32,930 nucleotides of DNA, from positions 1-32,930 of the forward strand of contig CALIZS010000003.1 in NCBI GenBank assembly GCA_938028565.1, read 5' to 3'. Positions 6,741 through 14,286 of the stretch are shown here, piece after piece. Under the pieces are notes generated by a model. The model did not search any database. It was not told the origin of the DNA and was given only the letters and a program-made list of their open reading frames with translations. Made by a program: the position numbers and the translations under genes. Source of the stretch: an uncultured Atopobium sp. GTDB lineage: Bacteria; Actinomycetota; Coriobacteriia; Coriobacteriales; Atopobiaceae. Numbering within the stretch: the first letter of the stretch is position 1; each line of letters starts with the position of its first letter.

Positions 6741-9700
6741 TTACGCCTCGCCCAGCTTGGACCCGAAGACACGCTCGACGTATGTGTCCAGCGTGCCCTC
6801 CTTGGCAAGTTCTGCAGAGTCCGCGATCTCGAAGTTCGAGTCGCATCCTTGTCCGACTTCGTCGTTGAAACCCAGGATGAAGTGCGTAGCAATCTCATAG
6901 ATAATCTTGGTGGGTGCGATACCGAACACCTGGTGCTCCAGGATATGGTCTAGTCGCTCGCGGTCGTCTGGGAAGGCGGCCTTCATGTCCTCGCTCCGGT
7001 ACAGGCGCTTGATGATCTCGGTGATGTAGAGACCTGACTTCATGTACAGGTCGACGAAGGTGTGGCTCGGGTCGTCGAAGCAGCCCGGGTTCTCCTTTTC
7101 GAAGAGGTCCAGCATTTCGACCACGACGTTATGCGGCGTGAAGATCTGGTTGGTCTTCTGGGGCGGCACGTAGTCGAAGATGTCCTCCGTTTGGGATTCG
7201 TCAAAGTAGTTTGCCAGGCGTTCGCGCAGCTTGATAAACTCGCTCACGGAGTCGTTGAACACCACCTCGTCGAAGAGGTGCCCGACGAAGTGCTTAACCT
7301 CGCCAGTCTTGCCATCGGTGTAGTCGCCGCCGTCGCGCAGGAAGCGAAACTCGTCCACGGTGATGCTCGTGACGTCGAGGAAGACGTCGGCGGGGATTAC
7401 GGTGTCGAAGTTCGCGAGCGTCGTGTCCCCCTCGCCATAGGCCATGAGGAACGATGGGATGGTGCGTGAGAAGCCGCGCAGATGGGCACGCACTCTGTCC
7501 TCGACGCCCTGCTTCTCGTCTTCCTTCTTCGCCGTCTCTATCTCGCGCACCACCGTCTCGCCGGCGCTCTGCACGAGCTCCTCGCGGGAGTCCTCGAGCT
7601 TTTGGGCGAGCGCCTGGAACGCCTCGGCCTTCTGCTCGTCATGCCGTTGGTTCACCTCGGTGCGCTCAGCCTCGCTGGATGCCGCCTTGAGCTCGTCCTT
7701 GCGCGACTGTTCGATGCGGCGCGCCTGGATCTGGTAGTCGCTGACCTGGCGGTTGAGCTGAATGTCGGCGTCCGCCTGGACCTTGCGCTCGATCTGCTGC
7801 TGCTGTCGCGGCTTGAGCTCGCTGTCATAGCTCTCCTTGACGGTCTGCACCAAAGGAGTGGTCACGCTCTGCTTGAAGGCCTCCTTGAGGTTGTCGAGCA
7901 TCGCTCTGTCGTCGTCATCGGCCTCGTGGGCCTTCGCGATGTCGTCCACGTGGCTCGAGAATCTGACAGTGATGTCGCCGTAGACCTTCGGCCCGAAGAT
8001 GTCCACGGCCTTGCCGACGACCTGCTCGTCGGGGATCTCGACCTCGCCCTCGTCGTTGATGGAGAGCTCGTCGGCCGTGGTCTCGTCGATCTCGACCTTG
8101 TTTTTTTCGGCGTTCTGCGCCCTGCCCTGCTCATAGGGATCGAAACGCTGGATGATCTCCACGACTTCTGCCGGCGCGCGGAAGACGCTCGCGATGTTCT
8201 GGAACAGGAAGTTGCTCATGAAGCCGCGCTTCACCACTTCACGGGCATAGATGTGCCTCGGTGCACTGAGCACCTGTTCGGCATCGAGCTCGACCATCTG
8301 CCCCTCGTCATCCTCACCGTAGACAGGGAAGAAGTTCAGCAGCTGGCGGATGTTGTGCTCGCGCGTCTCCACGTCACCACCGCCGCGCGCGGTCTCGCCG
8401 TACAAGTCGTTGGCAAACTGCTCGAAGATGGTGAGCGTGCGCGCCGGGTCGAAGTCGAAGACGTAGGCGTTCTCCTTGCGCGCGTAGTTGCCGCCGCCCA
8501 GGTCAAATAGGCACGGGTTCTGGCTGCGGAAGGCCGCCTGCATGTACAGTGCGGGGCTCGCCATGTTCGAGAGCATGAGCACGGCGGTCCACTCCGGCAC
8601 GGTCACGCCCGTGGTGAGCTGGCCGACCGAAAGCGTGATGGTCCTGTCGTGGTCCTTGATCGCGCGGCGCACCTTGTCGAGCGACTTCTCGTTCTCGTCG
8701 TCGGCGTCGATCTTGCCGTCGCCGGCGGCGAGAACAACCTCGTAGTCCCCGAAGACGGGGTGCGCCTGAAGTTTCTTGGCGAGGGTGCGGGCGGAGTCTA
8801 CGCGGTTGAGCATCCAGAACGTATGGCGCAGCTCGTCGCGCAGCTCAGGCGTCGAGAACGGGAACTTCTCCTGCGTGGTGAGCGCGTCGAGGAACTTGTC
8901 CACGTCGGCGTCATGCACGAAGCCGCCGTTCTGCTTGGTCGAGAAGAACTCGTTGAGGTCGAAAGCGAATTCTGTCTGCTCGCCGTCGATCTCCATGCCG
9001 CTGCGGGCCTCCTGCTCGACGATGTCGCTCATCTGGTAAGTGAGCAGGTTGAGCTTGGGGAGGTTGGCGTAGGGGTTCGGCTGCTCGGAGTCGGCCGACC
9101 AGTCGCGCTTGGCCTGCTGCTCGTCGGCATAGGTCCAGTTGTAGATGGCGTCGTCGGCGAACTTCTCGTTGGCGATGGCCTTGAAGGGCGTGCCGGAGAG
9201 GTGCAGCGTGAAGCAGCGCTTGATGTGGTCGAACACCACGTCTGTCTTGAAAGTGTCCACGCCCTCGTGCGCCTCGTCGATGATGAGCACGTCCCAGGTT
9301 AGGTCGGCCACCTCGTCGAGCTTCTGGTACACGCCGCCGAAGCGGATGGAGCCCTTGAGGTCCTGAAGGCTCACGAACTCGATGAACCCCTTGGAGCCCT
9401 CCGGGTCGTTGCGGATGGCGCGAAGGTACTCCTCGCGACTGAGGCAGTAGGGCTTGCCGGTCAGGGCATCCACGCCGCTGATGAAGCGGTAACCGCCCTC
9501 CACTCCGACGAACTTCACGTAGTCGTCGTACCAGGAGTTGGCGATGGCGGGGCGGTTGGTGACGATGAGCACCTTCTGCGCGCCGATGTCGCGGCACAGG
9601 TCGTATGCGGTGAGCGTCTTGCCGAAGCGCGGCTTTGCGTTCCACAGGAACTCGCCGCCGTGCGCGCCGCCCTCGTCCCAATGGGCGCGGGCGAAGGCTT

Positions 9701-10124
9701 CCGTTTGCTCCACGGCGCGCTGCTGCTCGTCGCGCAGGGTGTAGGAGGCTGCGCTGGGTGCGTCCAGCACGCCGTCGGTGTCGCGGAACCGGTAGAACTG
9801 CTGGTGAGACTCCTCGCCGCTGATCTTGAACCATTCCTTCTTGGGTTCGCGCTCGACGCCCTGCTTCTCGAGATATGCGTGGAAGTCAGTGTCGCGGAAC
9901 GTGCCCGCGCGGTGCTCCCACGTGGCGTTGCCGCTCCACTCCAGGTGCCACTGCACGTCGGCGGTGTGCGTCTGTTGCTTGATGCGCTCGCGCACGTCCT
10001 GCTCGGTGTAGCCGATCTTGGTCCAGCCGTTGTGGCGGGCGATCTCGGGCGTGGTGTAGGCATAGATTTGCGGCACCGCGGGAGCAGTGGTCTCGATGAT
10101 CTGGGAGATGTCGATGCTCGCCAT
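6741..10124 (-). CDS. GIY-YIG nuclease / DEAH helicase restriction-type protein
   Basis: An 1127-aa fusion. Residues 18-101 resemble a GIY-YIG (T5orf172-type) nuclease: I-Y-A-Y-T (20-24), K-I-G-Y-T (36-40), V-R-E-R-I with the likely catalytic Arg (44-48), and E97 in E-W-F-K-I. An SF2 helicase follows: Walker A with P-R-F-G-K-T (165-170), D-E-A-H (283-286) and S-G-T-P-F-K (310-315). Around 870-950 is a charged coiled-coil-like stretch. The last about 170 residues carry Q-I-F-T-P-H-N-V-V and V-D-L-Y-M-K-S-G-L-Y, resembling motifs X and I of N6-adenine methyltransferases, but motif I is degenerate, so this domain probably binds DNA rather than methylates. The start ATG at 10124 follows the methyltransferase stop by 2 nt with AGGAGATGAAC as the ribosome site; the longer frame up to 10280 lies inside that gene and is rejected. 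Predicted to cleave unmodified DNA together with the neighbouring methyltransferase. Confidence 0.85.
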   Translation of the reverse strand: MASIDISQIIETTAPAVPQIYAYTTPEIARHNGWTKIGYTEQDVRERIKQQTHTADVQWHLEWSGNATWEHRAGTFRDTDFHAYLEKQGVEREPKKEWFKISGEESHQQFYRFRDTDGVLDAPSAASYTLRDEQQRAVEQTEAFARAHWDEGGAHGGEFLWNAKPRFGKTLTAYDLCRDIGAQKVLIVTNRPAIANSWYDDYVKFVGVEGGYRFISGVDALTGKPYCLSREEYLRAIRNDPEGSKGFIEFVSLQDLKGSIRFGGVYQKLDEVADLTWDVLIIDEAHEGVDTFKTDVVFDHIKRCFTLHLSGTPFKAIANEKFADDAIYNWTYADEQQAKRDWSADSEQPNPYANLPKLNLLTYQMSDIVEQEARSGMEIDGEQTEFAFDLNEFFSTKQNGGFVHDADVDKFLDALTTQEKFPFSTPELRDELRHTFWMLNRVDSARTLAKKLQAHPVFGDYEVVLAAGDGKIDADDENEKSLDKVRRAIKDHDRTITLSVGQLTTGVTVPEWTAVLMLSNMASPALYMQAAFRSQNPCLFDLGGGNYARKENAYVFDFDPARTLTIFEQFANDLYGETARGGGDVETREHNIRQLLNFFPVYGEDDEGQMVELDAEQVLSAPRHIYAREVVKRGFMSNFLFQNIASVFRAPAEVVEIIQRFDPYEQGRAQNAEKNKVEIDETTADELSINDEGEVEIPDEQVVGKAVDIFGPKVYGDITVRFSSHVDDIAKAHEADDDDRAMLDNLKEAFKQSVTTPLVQTVKESYDSELKPRQQQQIERKVQADADIQLNRQVSDYQIQARRIEQSRKDELKAASSEAERTEVNQRHDEQKAEAFQALAQKLEDSREELVQSAGETVVREIETAKKEDEKQGVEDRVRAHLRGFSRTIPSFLMAYGEGDTTLANFDTVIPADVFLDVTSITVDEFRFLRDGGDYTDGKTGEVKHFVGHLFDEVVFNDSVSEFIKLRERLANYFDESQTEDIFDYVPPQKTNQIFTPHNVVVEMLDLFEKENPGCFDDPSHTFVDLYMKSGLYITEIIKRLYRSEDMKAAFPDDRERLDHILEHQVFGIAPTKIIYEIATHFILGFNDEVGQGCDSNFEIADSAELAKEGTLDTYVERVFGSKLGEA

Positions 10125-10126
10125 GG

Positions 10127-12229
10127 CTAGTTCATCTCCTTCACATGGGATTCGATGAACTGAATCTCCTCGTCGTCGAGGCCGTACTTCGCATAGAGCT
10201 GACGGTCGATGTCGGCAACGGACTGCGTCCAGTCGATGTCGGAGGCGGAAGTGAAGTCCTGTAGGGGAATTTTTGACCACGTAGCTTTTGATTGATTATT
10301 CTGCGTGGTCTTCATGATTCCCAAAAGGGCTCTTAAAAACTTGGTTTGAATATATTTATAGAGAGATTCCGCTTCAAACCCTGAATTTAAAGCGCCGATG
10401 CTGATGAAGGTCTGAGTGTGCCCAATCAGAGGTCGTCCTACCAGGGGTGTTGATAGCACTTCGCCAAGCGCGCCAGACCCATTAGCTCCAGGAATGATCA
10501 CTTTCCATTTTTCCAGATTTGCATGCTGCGCAAGATACTTCTTTTTTAAATACTTCTGTGTGCGTTGGTTGTTTTCACGTCCGTAAATCCCAACATACAA
10601 ATCACCGTCATCAGGTCGTTCGAGATGAAATATTTCTGGATAGCGTCCAAAAACGCTAGATGCCACCGCTTTCGCATGTTGTTTATCGGTTCTTCCGACA
10701 AGTTCGGGATTCTCGAGAAACATTACCTCGCTAAACCTATAGCTGTCCGGACTAAAAATCCAATCACCTAAATTTGACTTCTGCAGTTCTTCGGCCTGAT
10801 TTACTTTTGCGTATATGGATGAAAGCTCCGCAAATGGGATGAAAGTATCAATGCACTTATATTTCTTGTGCTCATCGTGATAGGTTATGACAACCCCGCC
10901 TTTAATTTCTGTGTTAGGGAAAACAGAGTTACTCTTAGGGAAGAAACCCATTATTTTTAGATGCTCGTCTTTCAGCATCTTCTTATTCCACGCCGATGGC
11001 GTTGCTCCTTGATTAGATAAAAATCTAGCTGGCGTAATTAGCTCAACGCAATCTGCAACCTTATAAGATTCGTCCATGAATACATGGTATATGGGCTTTG
11101 CTTGATTGTTGCTCGCGCTTTCAGTTTGATACGGGGGATTGCCGATTACCGCATAGAACTTCTTTCCCATAGCTGCTGCCTTACCTTTCAATGTGGCGAA
11201 CTCGAAGGGTTCGTCATTCTGCCAGTCGTATATCACACAGAGGGGAACCGTTTCCTTCGGCTTCCATTCTTCGGTCTCTTCGGTTGTTATGTCGGGGAAT
11301 ACATCATCGAATAGGTTGGGAAGTGACGGTTGTATAGGCTCAGGCTCAGGCTCCTCGAACGTCTCCAGGGTTGACTCCACCTCGGCGCCCATCTTGTTGG
11401 TGGGTACAGCGTCGGTAAAGCCGTTCATCTGCCAGATGTTCCAGGAAACGATCCACGCCGCTCGCTCCAACTCATCTTGCTTGGGGTCCGACCCCCAACG
11501 GTCGCGTAGATGCTCGGCGAACGTCTCAAGCACGTTGATGCGAGCGATGAGCAAGTTGTCGCCCTGATACTCGAAAGCGTATGTCGCTCGCAGCGCGTTG
11601 AGGGCGCAGCATACCCATTTCTTGCGTGTTTTGCTCTTTTCAGTCACGATGCGAAGCTTGCGATCAAGGAAGCCCACACGATTACCTACAGGCAACTTAT
11701 CACCCGTCACAGTATCGTAGCGCGAACAAACAAACGGAGCCTCGCCGCACGTAATCTCGAGCCGAGGTGCCTCCACGTAGGCATGCCAGCCGTGCCTTTT
11801 CAACTTGGGGAACACCACCGGCTCCTCCGTGACCGTCCACGTTTTGGTACCATCATCCGCAACGGCTTCGGTATTGAAGACATTACGACGACCGAACCAG
11901 ACCTCGTCCAGGTCATTGTTCATCTGGTTGCACAGCCAGGATGGAGTGAACACCTCGGCGCGGCTTTTGGTGCGTTGGGATTGCTTCTCCTGCTCTTTTG
12001 CGATGCGCGGCTTAATGACGCCGGAGTTCATGCCCGTGATCTTCTCGACGGTTATCTCGTCGTCACCCATATAGCCGTCACCCAGGGCCTCGTACTCGTT
12101 GTCGGCCCATATGATGTTGCGCCCCGTCGTGCGGTCGCACAGCAACGTCTTGAGAATGAATGTTGGGTATCGTCGGTCAAAGGACTCTATAAAGCCTTCG
12201 ACCGGTATTTCATGAATTGGCTCGGTCAC
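10127..12229 (-). CDS. N6-adenine DNA methyltransferase, Eco57I-like
   Basis: A 700-aa modification enzyme. Motif X-like A-E-V-F-T-P-S-W-L lies near residues 91-99, motif I is in the E-I-T-C-G-E-A-P-F block near 178-186, and the catalytic motif IV I-G-N-P-P-Y is near 360-365, giving adenine-N6 specificity. The region after NPPY should hold the target-recognition part. That part (about 10260-11100) is clearly richer in A+T than the first half of the gene (11300-12229) and than the next gene, suggesting a recombined specificity region. The start is GTG at 12229 behind AAGAAGGGA, 3 nt after the stop of the RHH gene; no closer ATG occurs for about 50 codons. Expected to methylate host DNA and protect it from the GIY-YIG/helicase partner. 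The enzyme class is firm; the recognition sequence is unknown. Confidence 0.88.
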   Translation of the reverse strand: MTEPIHEIPVEGFIESFDRRYPTFILKTLLCDRTTGRNIIWADNEYEALGDGYMGDDEITVEKITGMNSGVIKPRIAKEQEKQSQRTKSRAEVFTPSWLCNQMNNDLDEVWFGRRNVFNTEAVADDGTKTWTVTEEPVVFPKLKRHGWHAYVEAPRLEITCGEAPFVCSRYDTVTGDKLPVGNRVGFLDRKLRIVTEKSKTRKKWVCCALNALRATYAFEYQGDNLLIARINVLETFAEHLRDRWGSDPKQDELERAAWIVSWNIWQMNGFTDAVPTNKMGAEVESTLETFEEPEPEPIQPSLPNLFDDVFPDITTEETEEWKPKETVPLCVIYDWQNDEPFEFATLKGKAAAMGKKFYAVIGNPPYQTESASNNQAKPIYHVFMDESYKVADCVELITPARFLSNQGATPSAWNKKMLKDEHLKIMGFFPKSNSVFPNTEIKGGVVITYHDEHKKYKCIDTFIPFAELSSIYAKVNQAEELQKSNLGDWIFSPDSYRFSEVMFLENPELVGRTDKQHAKAVASSVFGRYPEIFHLERPDDGDLYVGIYGRENNQRTQKYLKKKYLAQHANLEKWKVIIPGANGSGALGEVLSTPLVGRPLIGHTQTFISIGALNSGFEAESLYKYIQTKFLRALLGIMKTTQNNQSKATWSKIPLQDFTSASDIDWTQSVADIDRQLYAKYGLDDEEIQFIESHVKEMN

Positions 12230-12232
12230 GGG

Positions 12233-12445
12233 CTATTGTCCCTTCTTCGCGAGCTCTTCGATCATGCACGTGCGCACGAAGGCGGAGAAGCTCATGCCCC
12301 GCAGAGTTGCTTCCTCCTTCGCAGCGTCGCGCAGGGTGTCGGGGATGCGCAGGGTCACGGAGACTTGGTCGCCGTTCACCAAGAAGCTCCTGATCTCGGT
12401 CTCGTCGGGATTGCTCTTGATGAGCTCCTTGTAGCTGTCGGGCAT
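12233..12445 (-). CDS. ribbon-helix-helix (CopG-like) protein, probable operon regulator
   Basis: A 70-aa protein. The part Q-V-S-V-T-L-R-I-P-D-T-L-R-D-A-A followed by M-S-F-S-A-F-V-R-T-C-M-I has the strand-helix-helix pattern of RHH DNA-binding proteins (basic residue in the strand, then helices with S-x-S-x-F-V). I chose the ATG at 12445 because GGGAG lies 6 nt upstream; an in-frame ATG at 12457 has a weaker site. It is the first gene of the restriction-type operon, 3 nt before the methyltransferase, so it most likely autoregulates the operon, as control proteins do in restriction-modification systems. A toxin-antitoxin role is less likely because no small toxin gene adjoins it. Confidence 0.75.
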   Translation of the reverse strand: MPDSYKELIKSNPDETEIRSFLVNGDQVSVTLRIPDTLRDAAKEEATLRGMSFSAFVRTCMIEELAKKGQ

Positions 12446-12475
12446 CTGCGCTCCCATCGCTCGAAATGCAATACA

Positions 12476-12495
12476 AATGCGTTTGCAGCATTATA
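12476..12495 (-). promoter_or_regulatory. promoter/operator of the restriction-type operon
   Basis: On the minus strand a perfect -10 hexamer TATAAT (12490-12495) lies about 45 nt upstream of the chosen RHH start. Overlapping it is an inverted repeat AATGC-N7-GCATT (12476-12492), a plausible site for the RHH protein encoded next. No good -35 was found at the normal distance, so activation or an alternative promoter is possible. Confidence 0.45.
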
Positions 12496-12613
12496 ACGCA
12501 GCGGTACGACGTGGCACTGGGAATGCGAGGACAGCCGATGTCCAGGCTTTATATGAGCGTGGACGGCGAGGGGAGCCCCGATTGGGCTTAGATGGCCGCT
12601 TTCGTTTGGGTCC

Positions 12614-12936
12614 TTATCTCTCGTTTTCGCGAGGTTTGGCGTTTGCCCGCTCCTCCTCATAGAGAACCTTGTTCTGCGCCTCCAGGATTGCGCGGCGTTC
12701 CCGATGCGCTCGGCACACGTCTGGCTTATCGACCTTAGGGCCAGAATCCCCTCGACGTCGAGCGGGTCTAGCTGATCGGCGTGCGCCAGGGACTCAAGCA
12801 GCTGGTCCAGGCCTCTCGCCAGTCTTCCAGCATCTGCCACAGCGTCGAGCAGCTCACAACGCTTGTCTTTTTCGTTGATGCCCGAGGTGGTTACCGAAAG
12901 CGGAATCGTTTCGACCTGCACGTGCAATGAGGACAC
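12614..12936 (-). pseudogene. small helical protein gene with a probable frameshift
   Basis: From a GTG at 12936 the frame reads like a true helical protein (L-D-A-V-A-D-A-G-R-L-A-R-G-L-D-Q-L-L-E-S) up to C-A-E-R-I-G-N-A-A near 12675. After that the same frame becomes Arg/Ser-rich noise, while the neighbouring frame continues a helix (I-L-E-A-Q-N-K-V-L-Y-E-E-E-R-A) to a TAA at 12614. A single-base shift therefore separates the two halves of a protein of about 105 residues. It could be a decayed gene of the island or a sequencing error. No family is recognised. It lies upstream of the restriction-type operon on the same strand. Confidence 0.45.
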
Positions 12937-13231
12937 GTGTTGCTATGGCCGCTTTTGCAACTACTACAAGCAAACCGAACAACATGAGCTTTCTCAAGAA
13001 AGAGCGAAGGGGATTCTCGAGTCTCTGTTCTAGCTTGCTAGGGGAGAGTTCTGTGGAGATCTTCTGCCCTGCCCTCCCTTGAAATATAATGTCCACGTGG
13101 TCATTAGCTCCTGCAAGCAGTTTGTCGTGATCCACTGTGACCCACGAAAGAGCCTCGGATGGCCTGAAAAACCGTGACTTAAATTTGACCTTATGGATTT
13201 GCTGCAATTTTTGAGACTGGGTGTAAATAGG
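12937..13231. other. gene-poor stretch at the end of an island
   Basis: About 300 bases with only weak, unrecognised frames on the minus strand and no convincing ribosome site. It precedes the direct repeats and the guaA-like att copy. It is probably decayed island DNA, since island ends often carry integrase-binding arms and gene remnants. Confidence 0.35.
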
Positions 13232-13267
13232 ACAAACCGGAACAAACTTCGGCAAACCGAAACAAAC
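13232..13267. repeat. two direct repeats next to att copy 1
   Basis: CAAACCGGAACAAAC and CAAACCGAAACAAAC lie 20 nt apart, one mismatch between them, ending 16 nt before the guaA-like sequence. Such spaced repeats beside an attachment site fit arm-type binding sites of a tyrosine integrase, although iterons or an operator are also possible. Confidence 0.4.
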
Positions 13268-13282
13268 TGGAGATAGTTTCTA

Positions 13283-13300
13283 ACCATTGAGTGGGAATAA
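13283..13300 (+). other. guaA-type attachment site, copy 1
   Basis: The sequence ACCATTGAGTGGGAATAA would encode T-I-E-W-E-stop, the invariant end of GMP synthase (GuaA), but no guaA frame precedes it (a TAG and other stops occur just upstream). The 3' end of guaA is a known integration site for genomic islands, and integration duplicates this sequence. The 16-base core (13285-13300) recurs exactly at 15894-15909. I read it as an att site between two tandem islands. Confidence 0.65.
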
Positions 13301-13336
13301 GATCCAGTAGGTATTATTTAGTTGCAGTTTTAAATT

Positions 13337-13368
13337 AGCTCCTCGATTACGATGCGAGGAGCTTTTTT
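13337..13368 (+). terminator. intrinsic terminator after att copy 1
   Basis: Stem AGCTCCTCG (13337-13345) pairs with CGAGGAGCT (13355-13363) over a 9-nt loop and is followed by a run of T. It reads on the plus strand, 37 nt after the guaA-like end. It may be a replacement guaA terminator carried by the island. Confidence 0.75.
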
Positions 13369-13391
13369 ACTAATAATAAATCATGCATGAA

Positions 13392-13407
13392 ATCACGATA
13401 TCGTGAT
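13392..13407. promoter_or_regulatory. 16-bp palindrome before the DUF4160 gene
   Basis: ATCACGATATCGTGAT is a perfect 16-bp palindrome 27 nt before the DUF4160 start, overlapping or abutting TATACT, which could be a -10 element. Its place suggests an operator, perhaps for the helix-turn-helix of the second gene of this pair. Confidence 0.5.
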
Positions 13408-13433
13408 ATACTTATACAAAAGAAAGGACACAG

Positions 13434-13688
13434 ATGCCTACACTTGCAAGGTTTTACGGGATAGTTATACGTATGTATTTCTTGGGCTCAGAGCACAATC
13501 CGCCTCATATCCATGCGATTTATGGTGAGGATACTGCAGCTTTTGACATTAATTCGGGTGAGGAGATTGATGGTAGTCTGCCGACTCGCGCTGCTGGTAT
13601 GGTGCGCGAGTGGATAGAGATTCACCAAACTGAGCTTCTTGATATTTGGGAGACGCAAGAATTTAAGAAAATCGATCCGCTCGTCTAA
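13434..13688 (+). CDS. DUF4160 protein
   Basis: An 84-aa protein starting M-P-T-L-A-R-F-Y-G-I-V-I-R-M-Y and containing H-N-P-P-H-I-H-A-I-Y-G (about 23-33), the typical DUF4160 signature; the end R-E-W-I-E-I-H-Q-T-E-L also matches. Its length is usual for the family. AAAGGA lies 7 nt before the ATG. DUF4160 genes commonly sit next to DUF2442 genes, as here, and the pair has been regarded as toxin-antitoxin-like, but the biochemical function is not established. The conserved His-x-His suggests metal or nucleic acid contact, which is inference. Confidence 0.85.
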   Translation: MPTLARFYGIVIRMYFLGSEHNPPHIHAIYGEDTAAFDINSGEEIDGSLPTRAAGMVREWIEIHQTELLDIWETQEFKKIDPLV

Positions 13689-13700
13689 AGGAGGCAGACT

Positions 13701-14138
13701 ATGAAATTTAATAAGGTAAAAGATGTCTCTGCCCTGACTGGCTTAAAGTTGAGCGTTCAGTTTACTAACGGAACTACAAAAATCTACGATGTAGCTCCAC
13801 TTATGCATCGTTTCCCGGTCTTCAAGACATTGGAGGATAACGAATTGCTGTTCAGAGAGGTAGAAGTTGATCAGGGCGGCTACGGTATTATCTGGAACGA
13901 TGACCTTGATCTCTCTTGCGACGAGTTGTGGGAGAACGGAGCAGAGGTTGCGACGCCCTTTGATGGACTCATATCTTTTTCGGACGCTAGTGAGCTCTGG
14001 GGCTTAAGCGAGTCAACTCTGCGTAAGGCTGTTGCATACGGCAAAATAGTTTCAGGAGTGGATGCTCGCAAGTATGGTAAGCAGTGGATTGTTGACCGTG
14101 AAGCTATGTTGCGCGAGTATGGCAATCCTGCGTGCTAA
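13701..14138 (+). CDS. DUF2442 protein with C-terminal helix-turn-helix
   Basis: A 145-aa protein. Residues 1-85 match DUF2442: L-S-V-Q-F-T-N-G-T-T-K-I-Y-D-V, then G-Y-G-I-I-W-N-D-D-L-D-L-S-C-D-E-L-W. Residues 92-140 form an excisionase/MerR-like helix-turn-helix (L-I-S-F-S-D-A-S-E-L-W-G-L-S-E-S-T-L-R-K-A), ending in an R-K-Y-G-K-Q-W-I-V-D-R motif typical of HTH_17 wings. The gene begins 12 nt after DUF4160 with a strong AAAGGAGG. The extra DNA-binding domain suggests it represses its own operon through the palindrome at 13392-13407 and may neutralise the DUF4160 partner. Domain calls are good; function is inferred. Confidence 0.8.
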   Translation: MKFNKVKDVSALTGLKLSVQFTNGTTKIYDVAPLMHRFPVFKTLEDNELLFREVEVDQGGYGIIWNDDLDLSCDELWENGAEVATPFDGLISFSDASELWGLSESTLRKAVAYGKIVSGVDARKYGKQWIVDREAMLREYGNPAC

Positions 14139-14244
14139 GAGCTGCAAATACTCAATTTAAGATACTGTCCAGATCGGGGCATAGTATGATATCCACAGTT
14201 CCAACGTTATTGTTGCGGCTGGTGGAAACGGCAGGAGGATTGAC

Positions 14245-14286
14245 ATGGCGAGAACTATCCGGTTCTTTCGTCTATCGCGATGTTAA
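14245..14286 (+). pseudogene. possible truncated gene start with strong ribosome site
   Basis: AGGAGGATTGAC precedes an ATG at 14245 that opens only 13 codons (M-A-R-T-I-R-F-F...) before a TAA at 14284-14286. Such a strong site before so short a frame suggests the 5' stub of a gene cut at about 14284. A minus-strand remnant begins at the same point. A leader peptide is an alternative. Confidence 0.3.

Noticed and set aside
7482..8510. Long plus-strand frame of 342 aa opposite the GIY-YIG/helicase gene
   Set aside because: It is the antisense shadow of a GC-rich gene (Leu/Val/Asp-rich, no domain, no ribosome site) and lies wholly inside a gene with clear motifs.
10125..10280. Upstream extension of the GIY-YIG/helicase gene
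   Set aside because: The extra 52 residues are Arg-rich and overlap the methyltransferase 3' end. An ATG with a good ribosome site lies at 10124, right after that gene's stop.
12854..13287. 133-aa and 85-aa minus-strand frames
   Set aside because: Weak starts, mixed composition and overlap with the att copy and its repeats. A hydrophobic patch alone is not enough to call a gene.
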